Assembly: GCA_964019695.1 (NCBI GenBank) | Contig: CAXHUL010000519.1 | Location: forward strand, 131,723 to 195,722 | Origin: Loripinus fragilis | Lineage: Eukaryota > Mollusca > Bivalvia > Lucinida > Lucinidae | Direction of reading: 5' to 3' | Length of the DNA: 64,000 bases | Shown: piece by piece, positions 1 to 10,569 of the stretch | Layout: each line of letters opens with the position of its first letter | Position numbering within the stretch: the first letter of the stretch is position 1 | The notes under the pieces: model-generated | Told to the model about the DNA's origin: nothing | Databases searched by the model: none | What the model saw: the letters and a program-made list of their open reading frames with translations, nothing else | Translations under genes and position numbers: made by a program

Positions 1-117
1 GGTTTTCACTCGAGTTCTAGCCTAAATCAGTTCAATTCGTCCAATAACCAGTATGCCCCTCTCTGATGAGGCAAACAAGTGTGTGCAGAAGCCAAAACAA
101 ACCAAGTTAGTTTAGTA

Positions 118-357
118 AGCCTGGATCTCAATACGATAGAGCAGCTTTTGGATGAGTTCTGGCGACGCATCCAGGATCGTTCGGTGCAACCTAGGAATCT
201 TTGACAGCTTCAGGTTGCTCTCCATCCAGAATGGGTGTAGATTCCCAGGAACATTGTGTGGCATCACATGCTTTTGGTTAGACCTCGTTATGAGGCAGTT
301 ATTGCTGCAGGAGATGGTCATGTCCGTTTTTGGACGAATTTAACTCAAGCGAACTGA
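118..357 (+). pseudogene. Tc1/mariner-family transposase, C-terminal relic
   Basis: Reading frame 118-357 begins SLDLNTIEQL, which matches the SPDLNPIEHLW signature before the third catalytic acidic residue of Tc1/mariner (IS630 superfamily) transposases. It continues with a W-RRIQDR block, a QLQVALHPEW block, and ends in a Y-EAVIAAGDGHVRF tail like the usual R-VIAARGGHTRY C-terminus. Two in-frame stops (TGA at 202-204 and TAG at 238-240) break it. Only about the last 80 codons are present; the N-terminal HTH and first catalytic Asp are absent or lie before the window. Such enzymes cut and paste DNA at TA sites; this copy cannot be active. The family call is from recalled motifs. Confidence 0.82.
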
Positions 358-1105
358 TTTAGATGAGAACTAGATATTTATTCTCTAGTGAAAAACTTGT
401 CATTTTTGAAAATGACCCCTTGTCTAAACAATGGCAAACAGCATACAAAGATTTAAGTAAAACTGTTACATTATTCAATAAAATGATGCAGAACTGAATG
501 CTACAAAATAGGGTATAAATATATTTTCATTTCTTAATTCTGATTTCCATAATTGGCCCGAGAAGTGACTGATGGGTTTCTTTTGTAGTTGAGTATATAT
601 AATTATTCATAGTGGCTGGAGCTTAGCATGAATATTCGTGAAGAAAGTGGTTAATGGGTCTACAACTACACCCCAACTGCGTATTTGTACTAGTCCCATC
701 GCGTTGAAAACACGAATAATACGCAAATACATTTTCAACTGCAATTCTAAATGGCCATTCCAAGCTCAGTGAACTGCCTGTAACGCATTTCCTGTCTACA
801 ATTGTACCAATCGATGTAGCTGTTTTTTAACGCGAATCAACGCATATCATCGCATTAACATTATAGGAGTTATATAGGTCGTTATTTAAAATATGCAAAA
901 TAAGACACTAATGTAAGAAATAATCTCGTTTAAGAACCGATTATATAGCAATGTTACAGACTTAAAACTACCTTTCAGAGTTAAAAGAGTCAACGCATTT
1001 CAATTTGAAAGCGAATTAATTGGATAACCCATTAAAGCGTCTTGTGTTTTTGCGTTTATATCAAGGTCATATGGAGATAGGGCCACAGCTTTAAGTCTCA
1101 TCCAA
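358..1105. other. No recognisable gene
   Basis: AT-rich sequence with short ORFs only. Several short direct repeats around 'aacgca' occur at 780-1050, but I see no coding, RNA or clear mobile-element signature. Confidence 0.6.
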
Positions 1106-1110
1106 AAAAC

Positions 1111-1180
1111 TTGTGAATCCTGGGATCGAACCTGGTATACAAGGCAAGTGTTTTTATCCACTACTCCATATGGGCTCCAT
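1111..1180 (-). repeat. tRNA-derived SINE head (degenerate)
   Basis: On the minus strand a box-A-like stretch (GGAGTAGTGGATAA) is followed about 30 nt later by a box-B-like GGTTCGATCCC. The spacing and the 'cttgcc-tgta-acca' middle resemble the copy at 34163-34360. The body is short and diverged, so this is a relic and not a tRNA gene. Confidence 0.55.
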
Positions 1181-1331
1181 AATGCGTCCTATGCGTTGAT
1201 ATATGTTTTGAGCGCAATTTAAATGCTACCCACTTACAATGCACTGAAAAAGCTCATTTAACGCCTTTTTGTAGGGAGCTGTAGTGTTTTTTGATTAGTC
1301 TGCTACGAATAAAAAAAAGGGAAACCACGCA

Positions 1332-1378
1332 CGTGTGTGTGTGTGGGGGGGAGCAAAATACCCCCCCCCCCCCCCCCC
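1332..1378. repeat. GT run followed by poly-G and an 18-nt poly-C
   Basis: Simple sequence: (GT)n, then G7, then C18 at 1361-1378. ORFs over it are artefacts. Confidence 0.9.
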
Positions 1379-1800
1379 GAAATAAAATTAAATAAAATGA
1401 AGAAAATAGCGCAGCCCACGGAATTTTGATTACAATATGCCAAAAAACACCAAAATACACTTATACATGTTCTTAAAAACGTTTGTCTAAATGTATTCTA
1501 TTTTTCTATTTTACTTTAAACCAGTGCATGCTTTTTATTTTGTTGTTTTGTTGTTTGTGTTATTTCTTTCTTGTGTATAATTGCGACCTTTCAATGTATG
1601 GTCTGGCCAGATTGGAACAAAGGTTTTTTCATCTCTACTGTATGTGATTTATAGTCAATCCGGACATAGGCTCAAAATTAGCCAGGGTATGAAATGGCTC
1701 ATCATCTTGTTATCTCTATACGTGATGGGTATGCCAATTAAAGCAGACGCAAAAGCATGAATAAAAATTGCAAGTTAAACAGAAACAAATAATTTCTTTG

Positions 1801-1884
1801 CATGTTGAGTAATTTTTCATGACCTTTTTTTGCCATCTGTTGACTTTTTTTAAATTAACTTTTTCGAAACATCTGACAGGAACA
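1801..1884 (+). repeat. Interspersed repeat also at 52166-52258 and 55669-55762
   Basis: Three copies share 'gggtaatttttcatga', then 'ctgctgactttatt' after about 15-20 nt, and a 'ctcaggaacac'-like end. It is an unclassified interspersed repeat; two of the three copies lie in the ARL8 introns. Confidence 0.6.
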
Positions 1885-1960
1885 CTGTATAGATAGGTGG
1901 TGAGGAACATCAATGGCGAAACACAGCCTTTGCTGTTATGAAATACTTAGTATGGCAAAG

Positions 1961-1962
<2 letters not shown>

Positions 1963-2026
<64 letters not shown>
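1963..2026. repeat. (CA)32 microsatellite
   Basis: Uninterrupted CA dinucleotide run of 64 bp. The two overlapping His/Thr-repeat ORFs are translation artefacts of it. Confidence 0.97.
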
Positions 2027-2030
<4 letters not shown>

Positions 2031-2749
2031 GACCAACCATGCAAGAGACGCAGAACATTAACCAGCTCTCTTATTCCCAGTCAGATGACTGGAAGACTAG
2101 GAATGGCATACTACACAATAAAACAAAGACCAATCGTATACCACATTGAATCAACAACAACAGAACCAGAGTCTTAGAACGCATTCTAACACTATACAGT
2201 ATAGTCAATTCAATGATTTGATTAATCACTGCACGGACTGGCCACGCCATTGCATCACGTCATTCACTCGCCAGTTTGATTTTATAACCTTATCTATCAC
2301 ATACAGCCTTTAAACGTTGACAATAGACGTCGTTTTTACAACTAATGTACGTTCAAAACGTACAGGAAAATATGCTACCATGAACAGAAATTTGTGTCTG
2401 TGGCATGAGATGCAGTCTGTTCTGGATTCATTGGGTTTACTTCCATCATAAAAATAGTCTAGAGTACATTTCAATAAAAACAGCAGACATTAAAAGCATG
2501 CACCATTTTTCACGACTACATTACATCAGCACTTTAACGGAAAATATTAGTTTGCTGAAGATAACTTTATTAAAACTCTTCATAAGATTTCCTAACAAGG
2601 AATTAACCGAGTCGCAAGTGGCAACTAATGAAGTGGTTGAAAGTTTTGTGAGATACACTGCTGAGATCGCCCCTCATAAATAAAGTAAATCTAAGGTGTG
2701 CTCGACGGACAAATCGTAAGGTCCGCTGGTAACTGAAAAATGTCTAGTA
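2027..2749. other. No recognisable gene
   Basis: A 92-codon ORF at 2405-2683 (+) has no recognisable domain and an ordinary AT-rich composition. It is treated as a chance ORF. Confidence 0.5.
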
Positions 2750-2757
2750 TGACTATA

Positions 2758-2838
2758 TCGTCCGTTGTGGTGTAGTGGCCTAAGCCTAGGACTCTTATTA
2801 TAGAGAAGGCAAGTTCGAATCTCGCAAGGAGTTTTTAT
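2758..2838 (+). repeat. tRNA-derived SINE, forward copy of an inverted pair
   Basis: Box A (TGTGGTGTAGTGG) and box B (AAGTTCGAATCTC) occur at tRNA-like spacing, with the flank 'atcgtccg'. A diverged copy in the opposite orientation lies at 3147-3222, about 310 bp away. The anticodon region does not fold well, so it is not a functional tRNA. Confidence 0.65.
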
Positions 2839-3047
2839 TTTTTCCCAGTAAATGAGTTTCTATGTACTGACATGAAGGAAAACTCTAGAAAGCGTGAAAA
2901 TGCTTATTTTTTTGTGGAATTGTGCATATGGTTACACGTCTGGTCGCTAGTAAATCGAGCTGTTTCGCCTAAGTTGTCCGGCACTCTTGGTTTACTAGCA
3001 ACTGCAGTGTTATCCTGTGTACATTAAAAATAAAACAAAAAAAAAAC

Positions 3048-3124
3048 AACATCATTTTCTCGCTTTCCTTTTTTAGCACATACCGTCATCATTTTCTCGC
3101 TTTCCTGTTTTTAGCGCATACCGT
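3048..3124. repeat. Direct tandem duplication of about 37 bp
   Basis: 'catcattttctcgctttcc' plus 'ttttagcrcataccgt' is present twice in a row, with only small differences. Confidence 0.85.
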
Positions 3125-3146
3125 TTCTTACATGAAAAACAGAAAC

Positions 3147-3222
3147 GCTCCTCGTGAGATTCGAACTTACCTGCTATACGCTACGAGTCCTGCGCCTAAC
3201 CCACTACACCACAGCGGACGAC
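3147..3222 (-). repeat. tRNA-derived SINE, reverse copy of the pair
   Basis: Minus strand: GTCCGCTGTGGTGTAGTGGG box A region, a GGACTCGTAGC middle, and a GTAAGTTCGAATCTC box B. It shares flanks with the copy at 2758-2838 but in opposite orientation, so the two could form a hairpin with a loop of about 300 nt. Confidence 0.65.
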
Positions 3223-3517
3223 ATTGCTACTTATATCAGACATTCCATTACAAATAACCTAATTAGTTCCGTATATTCGGCGAAAACTACCGATAACAGA
3301 TCGGAGAGAAAATTAGCATATGTCACGCCCTTTGAACTTCAGGGTAAAACAATACGACAATAACTGTAAAAAGAGACTATAGACAGCCAAAATTGACCTT
3401 AAACTGATTAATTTTCGCCAAAATCTTCGTGATATTCGTGCGTTTTCGTTGAGTACTCCGACATTGGTCACGCTTTTACAGAGAATATGAAGATAATGTC
3501 AATTCGTTAATGCAAAT

Positions 3518-3588
3518 GGTCCGATAGCCTAGTGGTTAATTGACTACTTACAAATCAAGCATACCTGGATCGAAACTTTGAAGGAACC
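3518..3588 (+). repeat. tRNA-like repeat, forward copy of a second inverted pair
   Basis: Box A (GATAGCCTAGTGG) is followed by a degenerate box B (GGATCGAAACT). The 'ccgatagcctagtgg' head is also found inverted at 4362-4436. Confidence 0.6.
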
Positions 3589-3746
3589 TTTTTTTATATA
3601 ATTGTCAAATTGCTTTCTTTTTTAAGTTAATATTGTTCATATATTTTACGTCATCTTGTGATGAGCTTTACATCTTTCATTTGTATTTAGCCGCTTTCGC
3701 ATTCATTATTCCCTAATTTCCCCACTCTTTCCTTGTCAGCTGAAAT

Positions 3747-3845
3747 TATTTGCAAATAGTTGGGACACAGAACGCCGGTTCTGATCTGGATACAGACCAT
3801 TTGACACTCTGGTAGTGTTCCTGGAAGACTATTTGAAAAAAAGTC
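3747..3845. repeat. Family D palindromic repeat (degenerate)
   Basis: 'tttgcaaatag' followed by 'ctgatctggatacaga' and 'gacactctggtagtgttcc' matches the better copy at 32787-32915, which folds into a hairpin. Confidence 0.6.
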
Positions 3846-3907
3846 AGAAGATGATAACAAAGTCTAAAAAATATTCAGCGTTCAAGCAGTTAATCACTTG
3901 TAGGCTT

Positions 3908-4232
3908 AACCGGGCAGCGTAGCGCAGTCAGTAACGTGTCTGGCAACAGATGTGAGTCTGACTGCAGATCCAGGGGTCCAGAGCTCGATCCCGGCCGGTC
4001 CCATACTTTCGTGGAGATTGATCATGAAATAATTTCTACGGTCATTCTCCTCCCTTCCGCTGAATCATTCAAGAAGAGTTGTTGTCAGTTACAAGCGAAA
4101 GTATGTGCACGAAGTACTGGTTAACTGCTTGTTCAAGCTTGCCCAGGAAAAAGTGTGGTTTGGTGAACTGACCGTCCCGCAATGACCATAGCTGTTGACT
4201 TGGGACGTAAAGCAGCAAAACAAACAAAAAAA
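3908..4232 (+). repeat. tRNA-derived SINE, near full length, with A-rich tail
   Basis: The tRNA-like head (GCAGCGTAGCGCAGTCAG then TCGATCCCGGCC) is followed by a body with 'attgatcatgaaataatttc' and a 3' end 'gaccatagctgttgacttgggacgtaaagc', finishing in 'aaaacaaacaaaaaaaac'. Bivalve SINEs commonly end in a block like 'ataactgttga-cgttaaa' plus (AAAC)n (recalled, not searched). A 5'-matching, internally shortened copy lies at 18640-18745 on the minus strand. Confidence 0.75.
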
Positions 4233-4361
4233 ACTTGTAGGCTTATTGAAATTATTCACGTTTAATAAACGCATGTGGAATTCAAATAAATGTATCCAGT
4301 TGTGCACAAAATCAAGATAAAGACAAATAAACAAACCAGCAAATTGAAAAAAATGATAAAA

Positions 4362-4436
4362 ATACTGAATGCTACAGGACTCGAACCCACATCTTTGAGT
4401 GCTAAAACGCTAGACTATCCACTAGGCTATCGGAGA
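4362..4436 (-). repeat. tRNA-like repeat, reverse copy of the second pair
   Basis: Minus strand reads CTCCGATAGCCTAGTGGATA for box A and GTGGGTTCGAGTCCTG for box B, with a possible anticodon arm in between. It looks better preserved than 3518-3588. The acceptor stem is not convincing, so I call it a SINE head or tRNA pseudogene. Confidence 0.6.
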
Positions 4437-4904
4437 ATTGTGATTAATTTCATTCAGATTAGTAATTGAACAACAATCAAAAGCGCACTTTTTACGAAGA
4501 TTCACGAAGACTGAGTAAAAGGTCATTGAATATTCATATGTCTCGGGTCAATTTTGACAAACAATATAGTTAAGTGACCGGCTTGGTGGATGTCAACTTG
4601 TGATTGACATAGCAAAGTAGACTATCACTATGTATATAGAGGGTTGGATAAAAATCAGAATTACCACCCCACTCTATCGGTGCTATCATTGATGACCAGA
4701 TGTACTTCGGCCGAGGACCACATGGCTCAGGGTCACACACAGCACCGAGGGATTTATATTTTTGACTGTTGCACAGAAAGATATAAAATTGCTGTTTTAT
4801 TCCCCAATTCAGTTTAACAATATGCTTGTTATTCAAATGACAATTATACGCAAGATAATAACCGTTTTTCATGTGACTCTGCAATTGTTAAGCGCGACAC
4901 GTGA

Positions 4905-6036
4905 ATGATTGATTTATTTATTTCGGTAACACACATCGACAGCATAAAATCAGATAAAATCATGTAAAAACTTATAACACATACATCACATTGCAATGAT
5001 TAATGATTTGCCAATCACTACCAAAGTTGATACAAAACAAATCCTCTTATTTCCATTTGAGTCCTTTTGATATTGGTCTGCAAGTCACAGTGAGGCACAA
5101 CAAAGAATTACAAATCTAGGTAGAAATCAGTAAAATCCAACCACAATCCTAAATTTCAACACATCACGAATAAATAAAAAAATTATTCATATCTACCTTA
5201 TTTTAAAAATTATCAAAATATTGTACTTGTTTGATTCTATTTGATAATTCATTCCATAAAATACATCCCAGATAAACCAAAGACTTCTCACCAAAAATTT
5301 TAACTTTTGGAAGAGAAAAGCTACCATTCTCCCCAAACCTTTTGCTGTATAAGTGTACAGAGCTAGCTGGAGCAAAATGTTCTATCATATATATATATAT
5401 ACTCTGGTGAAGTACCTGGATTTATCTTAAAACATGATTAAGAATAATCTGATCTACTCTTTTAGAAACTGGCAACCATCCAACAGCTTTAAAAACACCC
5501 TGTCCTATATGTGACGGGAGAGCCATTTTCAAGATAATTCTAATGTTTTGTTTTGTGTAATTTGAAGCCTGCTTTTAAAAATTTGCGATAATTCAGGGTA
5601 TCAAAACGGACATGTATAATCGAAATGACACTGAAGCAATACACGAGAAAGAGCTTTTTGGTGTGCACATTCAAAAATGCCTGCTTCATATAAAGAAAAT
5701 TCAGCCTGGCATTTGCCTTTTGAATTATTAATTTTACCATGCTTCCGCCACTGAGATATTGTTCTACAGTTGTATCTAAGTAGTTGACACTTTCTTTAGC
5801 CTCAATATCATTGCAGAAGATTCATATTTACCTTTGCAAGAGATTCTTAAGTTTGACTTTGATTTCAACTTAATTTTAGACCCCTGCCTTACCTAGATGC
5901 AAGGAAAGTTTGCTGTCAATGAGCCAGTCACTAACCTTCTCAAGTTACCTTTTTAAAACAGTTTCTCAATGTTTGATTTAAGTTTATCCGCCACCAGGAT
6001 TGCAGAATCTTCTGCATACAAAATCAGTTTATTGTT
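4905..6036 (-). pseudogene. CR1-like LINE reverse transcriptase, multiply frameshifted, with 3' UTR
   Basis: Read on the minus strand from 6036 the protein begins KLILYAEDSAILVADK, the RT palm motif with the second catalytic residue context YADD changed to YAED. Further pieces in shifting frames are NARLNFLYMKQAFLN, SHIGQGVFKAVGWLPVSKRV, and near 5200-5390 RFGENGSFSLPKVKIFGEKS then LGCILWNELSNRIKQ, all in the order expected of the C-terminal half of a CR1/Jockey-type ORF2. Stops and frame changes are frequent. The endonuclease and the N-terminal half of RT are missing, as in 5'-truncated LINE copies. 4905-5190 is probably its 3' UTR. Confidence 0.8.
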
Positions 6037-6477
6037 GACCGTTCACATATGTTACGTCATAAAGACGTTCAAGACGGAAGAAGGAAAATTTTATTGGAAG
6101 ACCCCTGTTATGCGTTGACAATACTACCAGGGAAAAATAATGCACGCAACTAGTAACAACTTTCAAGTACTTTATGTACAAAAAAACGTCGACATCACAG
6201 TAGTATTACAAAGACGATACCTACGTTATTATTTCTGACTAGTTGACCATCCTATACTAAAGCAAGATTCCACTCTAACATAGTTTCCACAGGAATCAAT
6301 CTTAGAGTGTCCTGTTTTAGACGTACGTCAACTAGACAGAAATAAGAAACGTAAAACATAAACAATTTACATATACATTGAATGAACTTATACTAGGAGC
6401 GCTTTTATTCTACCGTTTCTGCGGAAAAAACTCTATTGAACGCGATTCGCGAAACTTCCATTCACTATTCAGTGGCT
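6037..6477. other. No recognisable gene
   Basis: AT-rich sequence without long ORFs, tRNA-like boxes or obvious inverted repeats. Confidence 0.5.
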
Positions 6478-6695
6478 CTACCACCTGACACTTGGGTCAG
6501 TCTGATCTGGATTTGCTGAGTAATCTTTCTTCACCGTGTACAACCGACACTTGGTCAGTTTTTCTTTTATATATTTTTGCGCGCGTGTGATCCTGACCTT
6601 TGGGTCAGTCTATGATCATTTTTGATAATAAGTGATCCTAGCACTTGGGCCATTACAATTTTCTCAGTGTGTTACTCGATCCTGACAACATTGGG
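6478..6695. repeat. Degenerate tandem repeat around a TGACN-TTGGGTCA dyad
   Basis: Four to five diverged units of about 55-65 bp each contain 'cctgacacttgggtcag' or a variant (near 6485, 6545, 6595, 6635 and 6682). The core is itself an imperfect palindrome. Confidence 0.6.
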
Positions 6696-7254
6696 GTTTT
6701 ATATCTCTTTCAGATTGTTAATCGAAACTTTTCCCACTCTGTCAGTGGTCTAAGGGTAGCAGCTAGGTTCTGTGCCCTTAGATTTAAGAACTGTTGGCTT
6801 AGTTTAAACATATTTTATTTCAACTTCATGACATACATACATATATATATATACACACATTACAAAAGGATTAGAACGGAAGCTTAAAGCTTATCTAGTT
6901 CATCTCCTGACAATATTCAGCTGCACAAATGTAATGGCGCTCATTCAATATCAGATGTAAAAAGCGCAAAATGGCAAACATGACAGAAATATAGTCAATA
7001 TAATACAAATTGTGATAACTCCACCTTGTAACTTTTACTCTTTTGTTCAACTGAATTATAAATTCTGTAAAAGAATATCACCGTTTATTAATGAGAAAAG
7101 TAATAATTTTTTGTAGTGTTATTAAGTTCAAGATCATTTCTTCATTGTTTTTGGACATTATTACAAAGGCGTGTTATCAAATTGAGATATTTTGACGAGA
7201 AAAAATGTATGGTAATTAGAACGTTAACAATGATTAATACAATGTAAAACATGT

Positions 7255-7258
<4 letters not shown>
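6696..7258. other. No recognisable gene
   Basis: AT-rich; contains a short AT dinucleotide run near 6839-6855. 7100-7258 may belong to the 3' flank of the LINE on the minus strand, but nothing confirms it. Confidence 0.4.

Positions 7259-7314
<56 letters not shown>
7259..7314. repeat. (GA)28 microsatellite
   Basis: Perfect GA run. On the minus strand it is (TC)n starting about 100 nt after the LINE stop codon, so it may be the 3' terminal simple repeat of that element. Confidence 0.95.
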
Positions 7315-7316
<2 letters not shown>

Positions 7317-7415
7317 ATTGAGCAGGCTTGAGGCTGAACTTGGCGGTATGCACTAGTAGTTAATTTATCAAACACTCATAACTTATTTGAATAGGGTATA
7401 CTTTAAGGATCAGTA

Positions 7416-9620
7416 TTAGAAACGCTTCGTATCAGAGATATATTTATGGACTGCTTCAAAAATGAGTGTATTTGTGGGCAAAGACAGTAGGGGATTTCCA
7501 AATAAGAGAATTTGAAGAGTAACTGATGAGTGTTGAGAGATTTTTTGATTTAGCTCTGCTCTCTGTTCGCGATAGAGTGGACAACGCATAAAGTAGTGAT
7601 CAGTATTCTCCACATTTCCACAGAGACAGAGAGGTGAATCTGTGATGCGTTTCTGAAAGAGATCATCGTTAAGCGAGCTACACTTTGTACGTAATCTGGT
7701 GTGAAGTACCTGAGCACGCCTATTACCTGCATAGAAATGCCTAGGGATGGCTTTAATGTCAGAGTTCAACTTACGTTTAAAAATGATAACAGAATCACTA
7801 TTTCTTACATCCAGTGGCAAGTTATTCCATTCCCTAATAGAAGACGGTAAAAACGAATTGAAATACTGAGTAGTGCGAGAGTTTACTGTCTGAATATTTT
7901 GTGCATTACGCAGATTGTATTGAGATAGAGTGTTGACAGTAGGGGGAATCAGAGAAAGAAGATATTCTGGAGAGAGATTATTAAACATTTTATATAGAAG
8001 TAAAAGTCTATGTTTCTTGCGCCTAGTTTCCAATGGGTCCCAGTTTACTTCCTCATAAAGCGCATGTAATGACACAAGTTTAGTAGCTCCCGTCACAATC
8101 CTAGCTGCCTCTGTCTGTATTTTATCAAGTTCTTGTTTCTCATAATTTGTACAATTTCCCCATACGACATCGGCATATTCTAGTACAGGTCTTATGAAGG
8201 TGAGATAAATAGTTTCAAGAGATTTTCTATCAAGGGAAAACTTCAACCTCCTCATGACATTTATTCTACCCCAGGCTTTTTCCTTGATATAATCGATATG
8301 TTTATGCCAAGAACAATCATTGGAAAGAAATACACCAAGATGTTTATGAGATTCTACTTCAGAAATAACTTGATTTTCCATAAAGAGAGGTGGGTGTAAT
8401 ACTTTATTTAGTTTGCGAGAGATAAGGAGAGACTCTGTTTTTTTGGGATTAAAAGAGACAAGCCAAGTTTTCGCCCAGGTCGTAATTTTTTCAAGATCCA
8501 GATTGATAAGTTCAGCAGCGGTATCTGGGTTTTCAACAATTATAAACAAGCTGGTATCATCAGCAAAAAGACGAATATTGGATCCAATATCCGTTACAAT
8601 GTCGTTAATAAAAAGAAGAAAAAGAAGAGGACCAAGAATAGAACCCTGAGGAACACCGGCTCGTATAAATTTCCATGCTGACTCTGCACCAGGAATAACA
8701 ACTCTCTGACGTCTAACAGTCAAATAAGAACGAAACCATATAAGAAGATCTCCAGCTATACCAGCAGCTTCAAGCTTTTTTAAAAGACCTTCATGCCAAA
8801 CACGATCAAACGCCTTGCTTATGTCACAAAAGACGACACGTACCTCCTTTCCGAAATCAAGGGCTTGAGAGAAAGTATTGTATAAAAAGGTCAACTGGTT
8901 GACAGTTGAGTCACCCGGAATAAAACCAGACTGCAATGAAGTAAGAATATTATTGTCTCTGAAGTGATTATAAACATGTTTGAAAATAGCTCGTTCGAAA
9001 ACTTTTTCAGACGTGCATAAAAGAGAGACAGGTCGATAATTTGATACAGATGAACGATCTTTTGTTTTGGGGATAGGAGAAACATTTGATAACTTCCAAG
9101 AATCAGGGAAAGTTCCCGTTTGAAGAGACTGATTAAAGAGAGAACAGAGAGGATATGAAAGTTCAACTGCCAGTTCACGAAGAATTCGATTGCTAATACC
9201 ATCTGGGCCAGCAGCTTTTCTAGTTGGAAGTGACTTTAAAATAACTTCTATTTCAGCTGGTGTAAGGATCAAAGATCTCAGCTCGTGTAACACATTGTAT
9301 TGAATAACATCAGGAACTGCTTCATTGGAGTCATTAATCAATGTCTGGTCTCGAAAGTAGTCATTTAAGGTGTTAGCTTTGTCGAGGTCGTCAGTGATTA
9401 TCTGTCCATCTTTGTCAAGAGGAGGTAAAGAATTTGAGCTATTAGGCGATATGATAGTTTTTAAGGTTGACCACCAGTCTTTTGATGATAGTGTGTCAGA
9501 TTTTAGTTTGTTTACAATGTTTTCGTTGCATGTGCTTTTTGAATCTCTGATCATACCAATGACTTTGTTTCGCTGTGCTCTGTTGGCTTCACGGCTCACT
9601 TCTAACGTCAGAGGGGCCAC
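7416..9620 (-). CDS. Non-LTR retrotransposon reverse transcriptase (Jockey/CR1 group), intact ORF
   Basis: A 734-codon open frame with the full RT core: AGPDGIS near residue 137, FCDISKAFD at 264-272 (catalytic Asp), GVPQGSILGP at 322-331, and FADD at 352-355 (catalytic pair). A thumb region follows. Near the end CLCGNVENTDHYFMRC (665-680) is a Cys/His cluster typical of the C-terminus of these LINE proteins. It copies element RNA into DNA at a nicked target. The listed start is a GTG; the first true Met is residue 23. The frame runs on upstream to about 9680, so the real 5' end is undefined. No apurinic-type endonuclease domain is present: the copy is either 5'-truncated or its upstream part lies elsewhere. 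No internal stop or frameshift, so the insertion is probably young. Minus-strand 9637-9660 looks like a 3' splice site (pyrimidine-rich, then CAG). Confidence 0.93.
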   Translation of the reverse strand: MAPLTLEVSREANRAQRNKVIGMIRDSKSTCNENIVNKLKSDTLSSKDWWSTLKTIISPNSSNSLPPLDKDGQIITDDLDKANTLNDYFRDQTLINDSNEAVPDVIQYNVLHELRSLILTPAEIEVILKSLPTRKAAGPDGISNRILRELAVELSYPLCSLFNQSLQTGTFPDSWKLSNVSPIPKTKDRSSVSNYRPVSLLCTSEKVFERAIFKHVYNHFRDNNILTSLQSGFIPGDSTVNQLTFLYNTFSQALDFGKEVRVVFCDISKAFDRVWHEGLLKKLEAAGIAGDLLIWFRSYLTVRRQRVVIPGAESAWKFIRAGVPQGSILGPLLFLLFINDIVTDIGSNIRLFADDTSLFIIVENPDTAAELINLDLEKITTWAKTWLVSFNPKKTESLLISRKLNKVLHPPLFMENQVISEVESHKHLGVFLSNDCSWHKHIDYIKEKAWGRINVMRRLKFSLDRKSLETIYLTFIRPVLEYADVVWGNCTNYEKQELDKIQTEAARIVTGATKLVSLHALYEEVNWDPLETRRKKHRLLLLYKMFNNLSPEYLLSLIPPTVNTLSQYNLRNAQNIQTVNSRTTQYFNSFLPSSIREWNNLPLDVRNSDSVIIFKRKLNSDIKAIPRHFYAGNRRAQVLHTRLRTKCSSLNDDLFQKRITDSPLCLCGNVENTDHYFMRCPLYREQRAELNQKISQHSSVTLQILLFGNPLLSLPTNTLIFEAVHKYISDTKRF

Positions 9621-9680
9621 CCAGAGACAATTCTGTAAGAAATAATATATTAATAGAATATTGGTTTCTCAGAATCTCTC

Positions 9681-10336
9681 TGCTGTGTCTAGTGGAGTTG
9701 TTCGTTTTCATGATCATAGATAAAAAGTTCTTAGTGATCCCTTTTCAAACTCCAGCCTAATCCTATAAGTGCGCAATTAGCTCTCAACCGTGGGTGTATG
9801 GCTAACGGCTCCCATGCAGTTAGGATGGATCCGCTTTTGGATATCCTGCCACTAAATTTGTGAAACGGAAAAGTATTAGTAGTGACGGACATTTGTAAGC
9901 ACTAAACCAAATACCTCCGATTCAGTAACGAACAAACCCACGCACTACAAAAATATACAGTGCTCTATTTTAACTTCACCCTGGTTTGCGACGCTAACGT
10001 AGCCGGAACATCGAGAATCCTTGGCCCCTTTCCTTTGAGGTCACGCAATCTAGATAGTTTCGAAGTTCACAAATACTGATATTTATTCATTTTGAAATTT
10101 CAGGAAAACGCCGAGCAACGTGGTGTCAACGTAACGTATCAACGTCACCTTGGCCACCACCCTGTCTACGTGCTAATTTTGTGCCTGCACCCTGTATCAG
10201 TAGTAAACACATAAATATGACCTATCGTCAACATAAATATTCACATCAACATTGCGTATTTTATTTCTGCTGTTTTATGCATGAATAATGCACAATATCT
10301 TTACATGTGTTTTGGTGAAAACATCTAATCTTTAAA
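9681..10336. other. No recognisable gene
   Basis: Unique-looking sequence; nothing supported. Confidence 0.5.
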
Positions 10337-10500
10337 CGTACATGTGTCAGCTATAACTACAATTACATATGTATGTTGGTCTATGTACCCAACATTGACA
10401 CGTACATGCGTCAGCTATTACCTTATTTATGTGAGTGTTATTTAGTGTATGCACCTAACCCTAATTCGTACATGCGTTAGATATAACTTGATATGACACA
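10337..10500. repeat. Three diverged tandem units of about 60-70 bp
   Basis: 'cgtacatgygtcagctat' recurs at about 10338, 10400 and 10468, with 'tgtacccaac' or 'tgcacctaac' between. Confidence 0.65.
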
Positions 10501-10569
10501 CACAGATTGCTACAGAAAGCCGACTCTCTCCAAAAGTCAAGTCGTCTTTCCAAACCATAGATTATAAAA

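Noticed and set aside
1913..2177. His/Thr-rich ORFs on the plus strand
   Set aside because: Translation of the (CA)32 run.
8413..9760. Plus-strand ORFs over the LINE (78, 91 and 61 codons)
   Set aside because: Shadows of the minus-strand reverse transcriptase frame.
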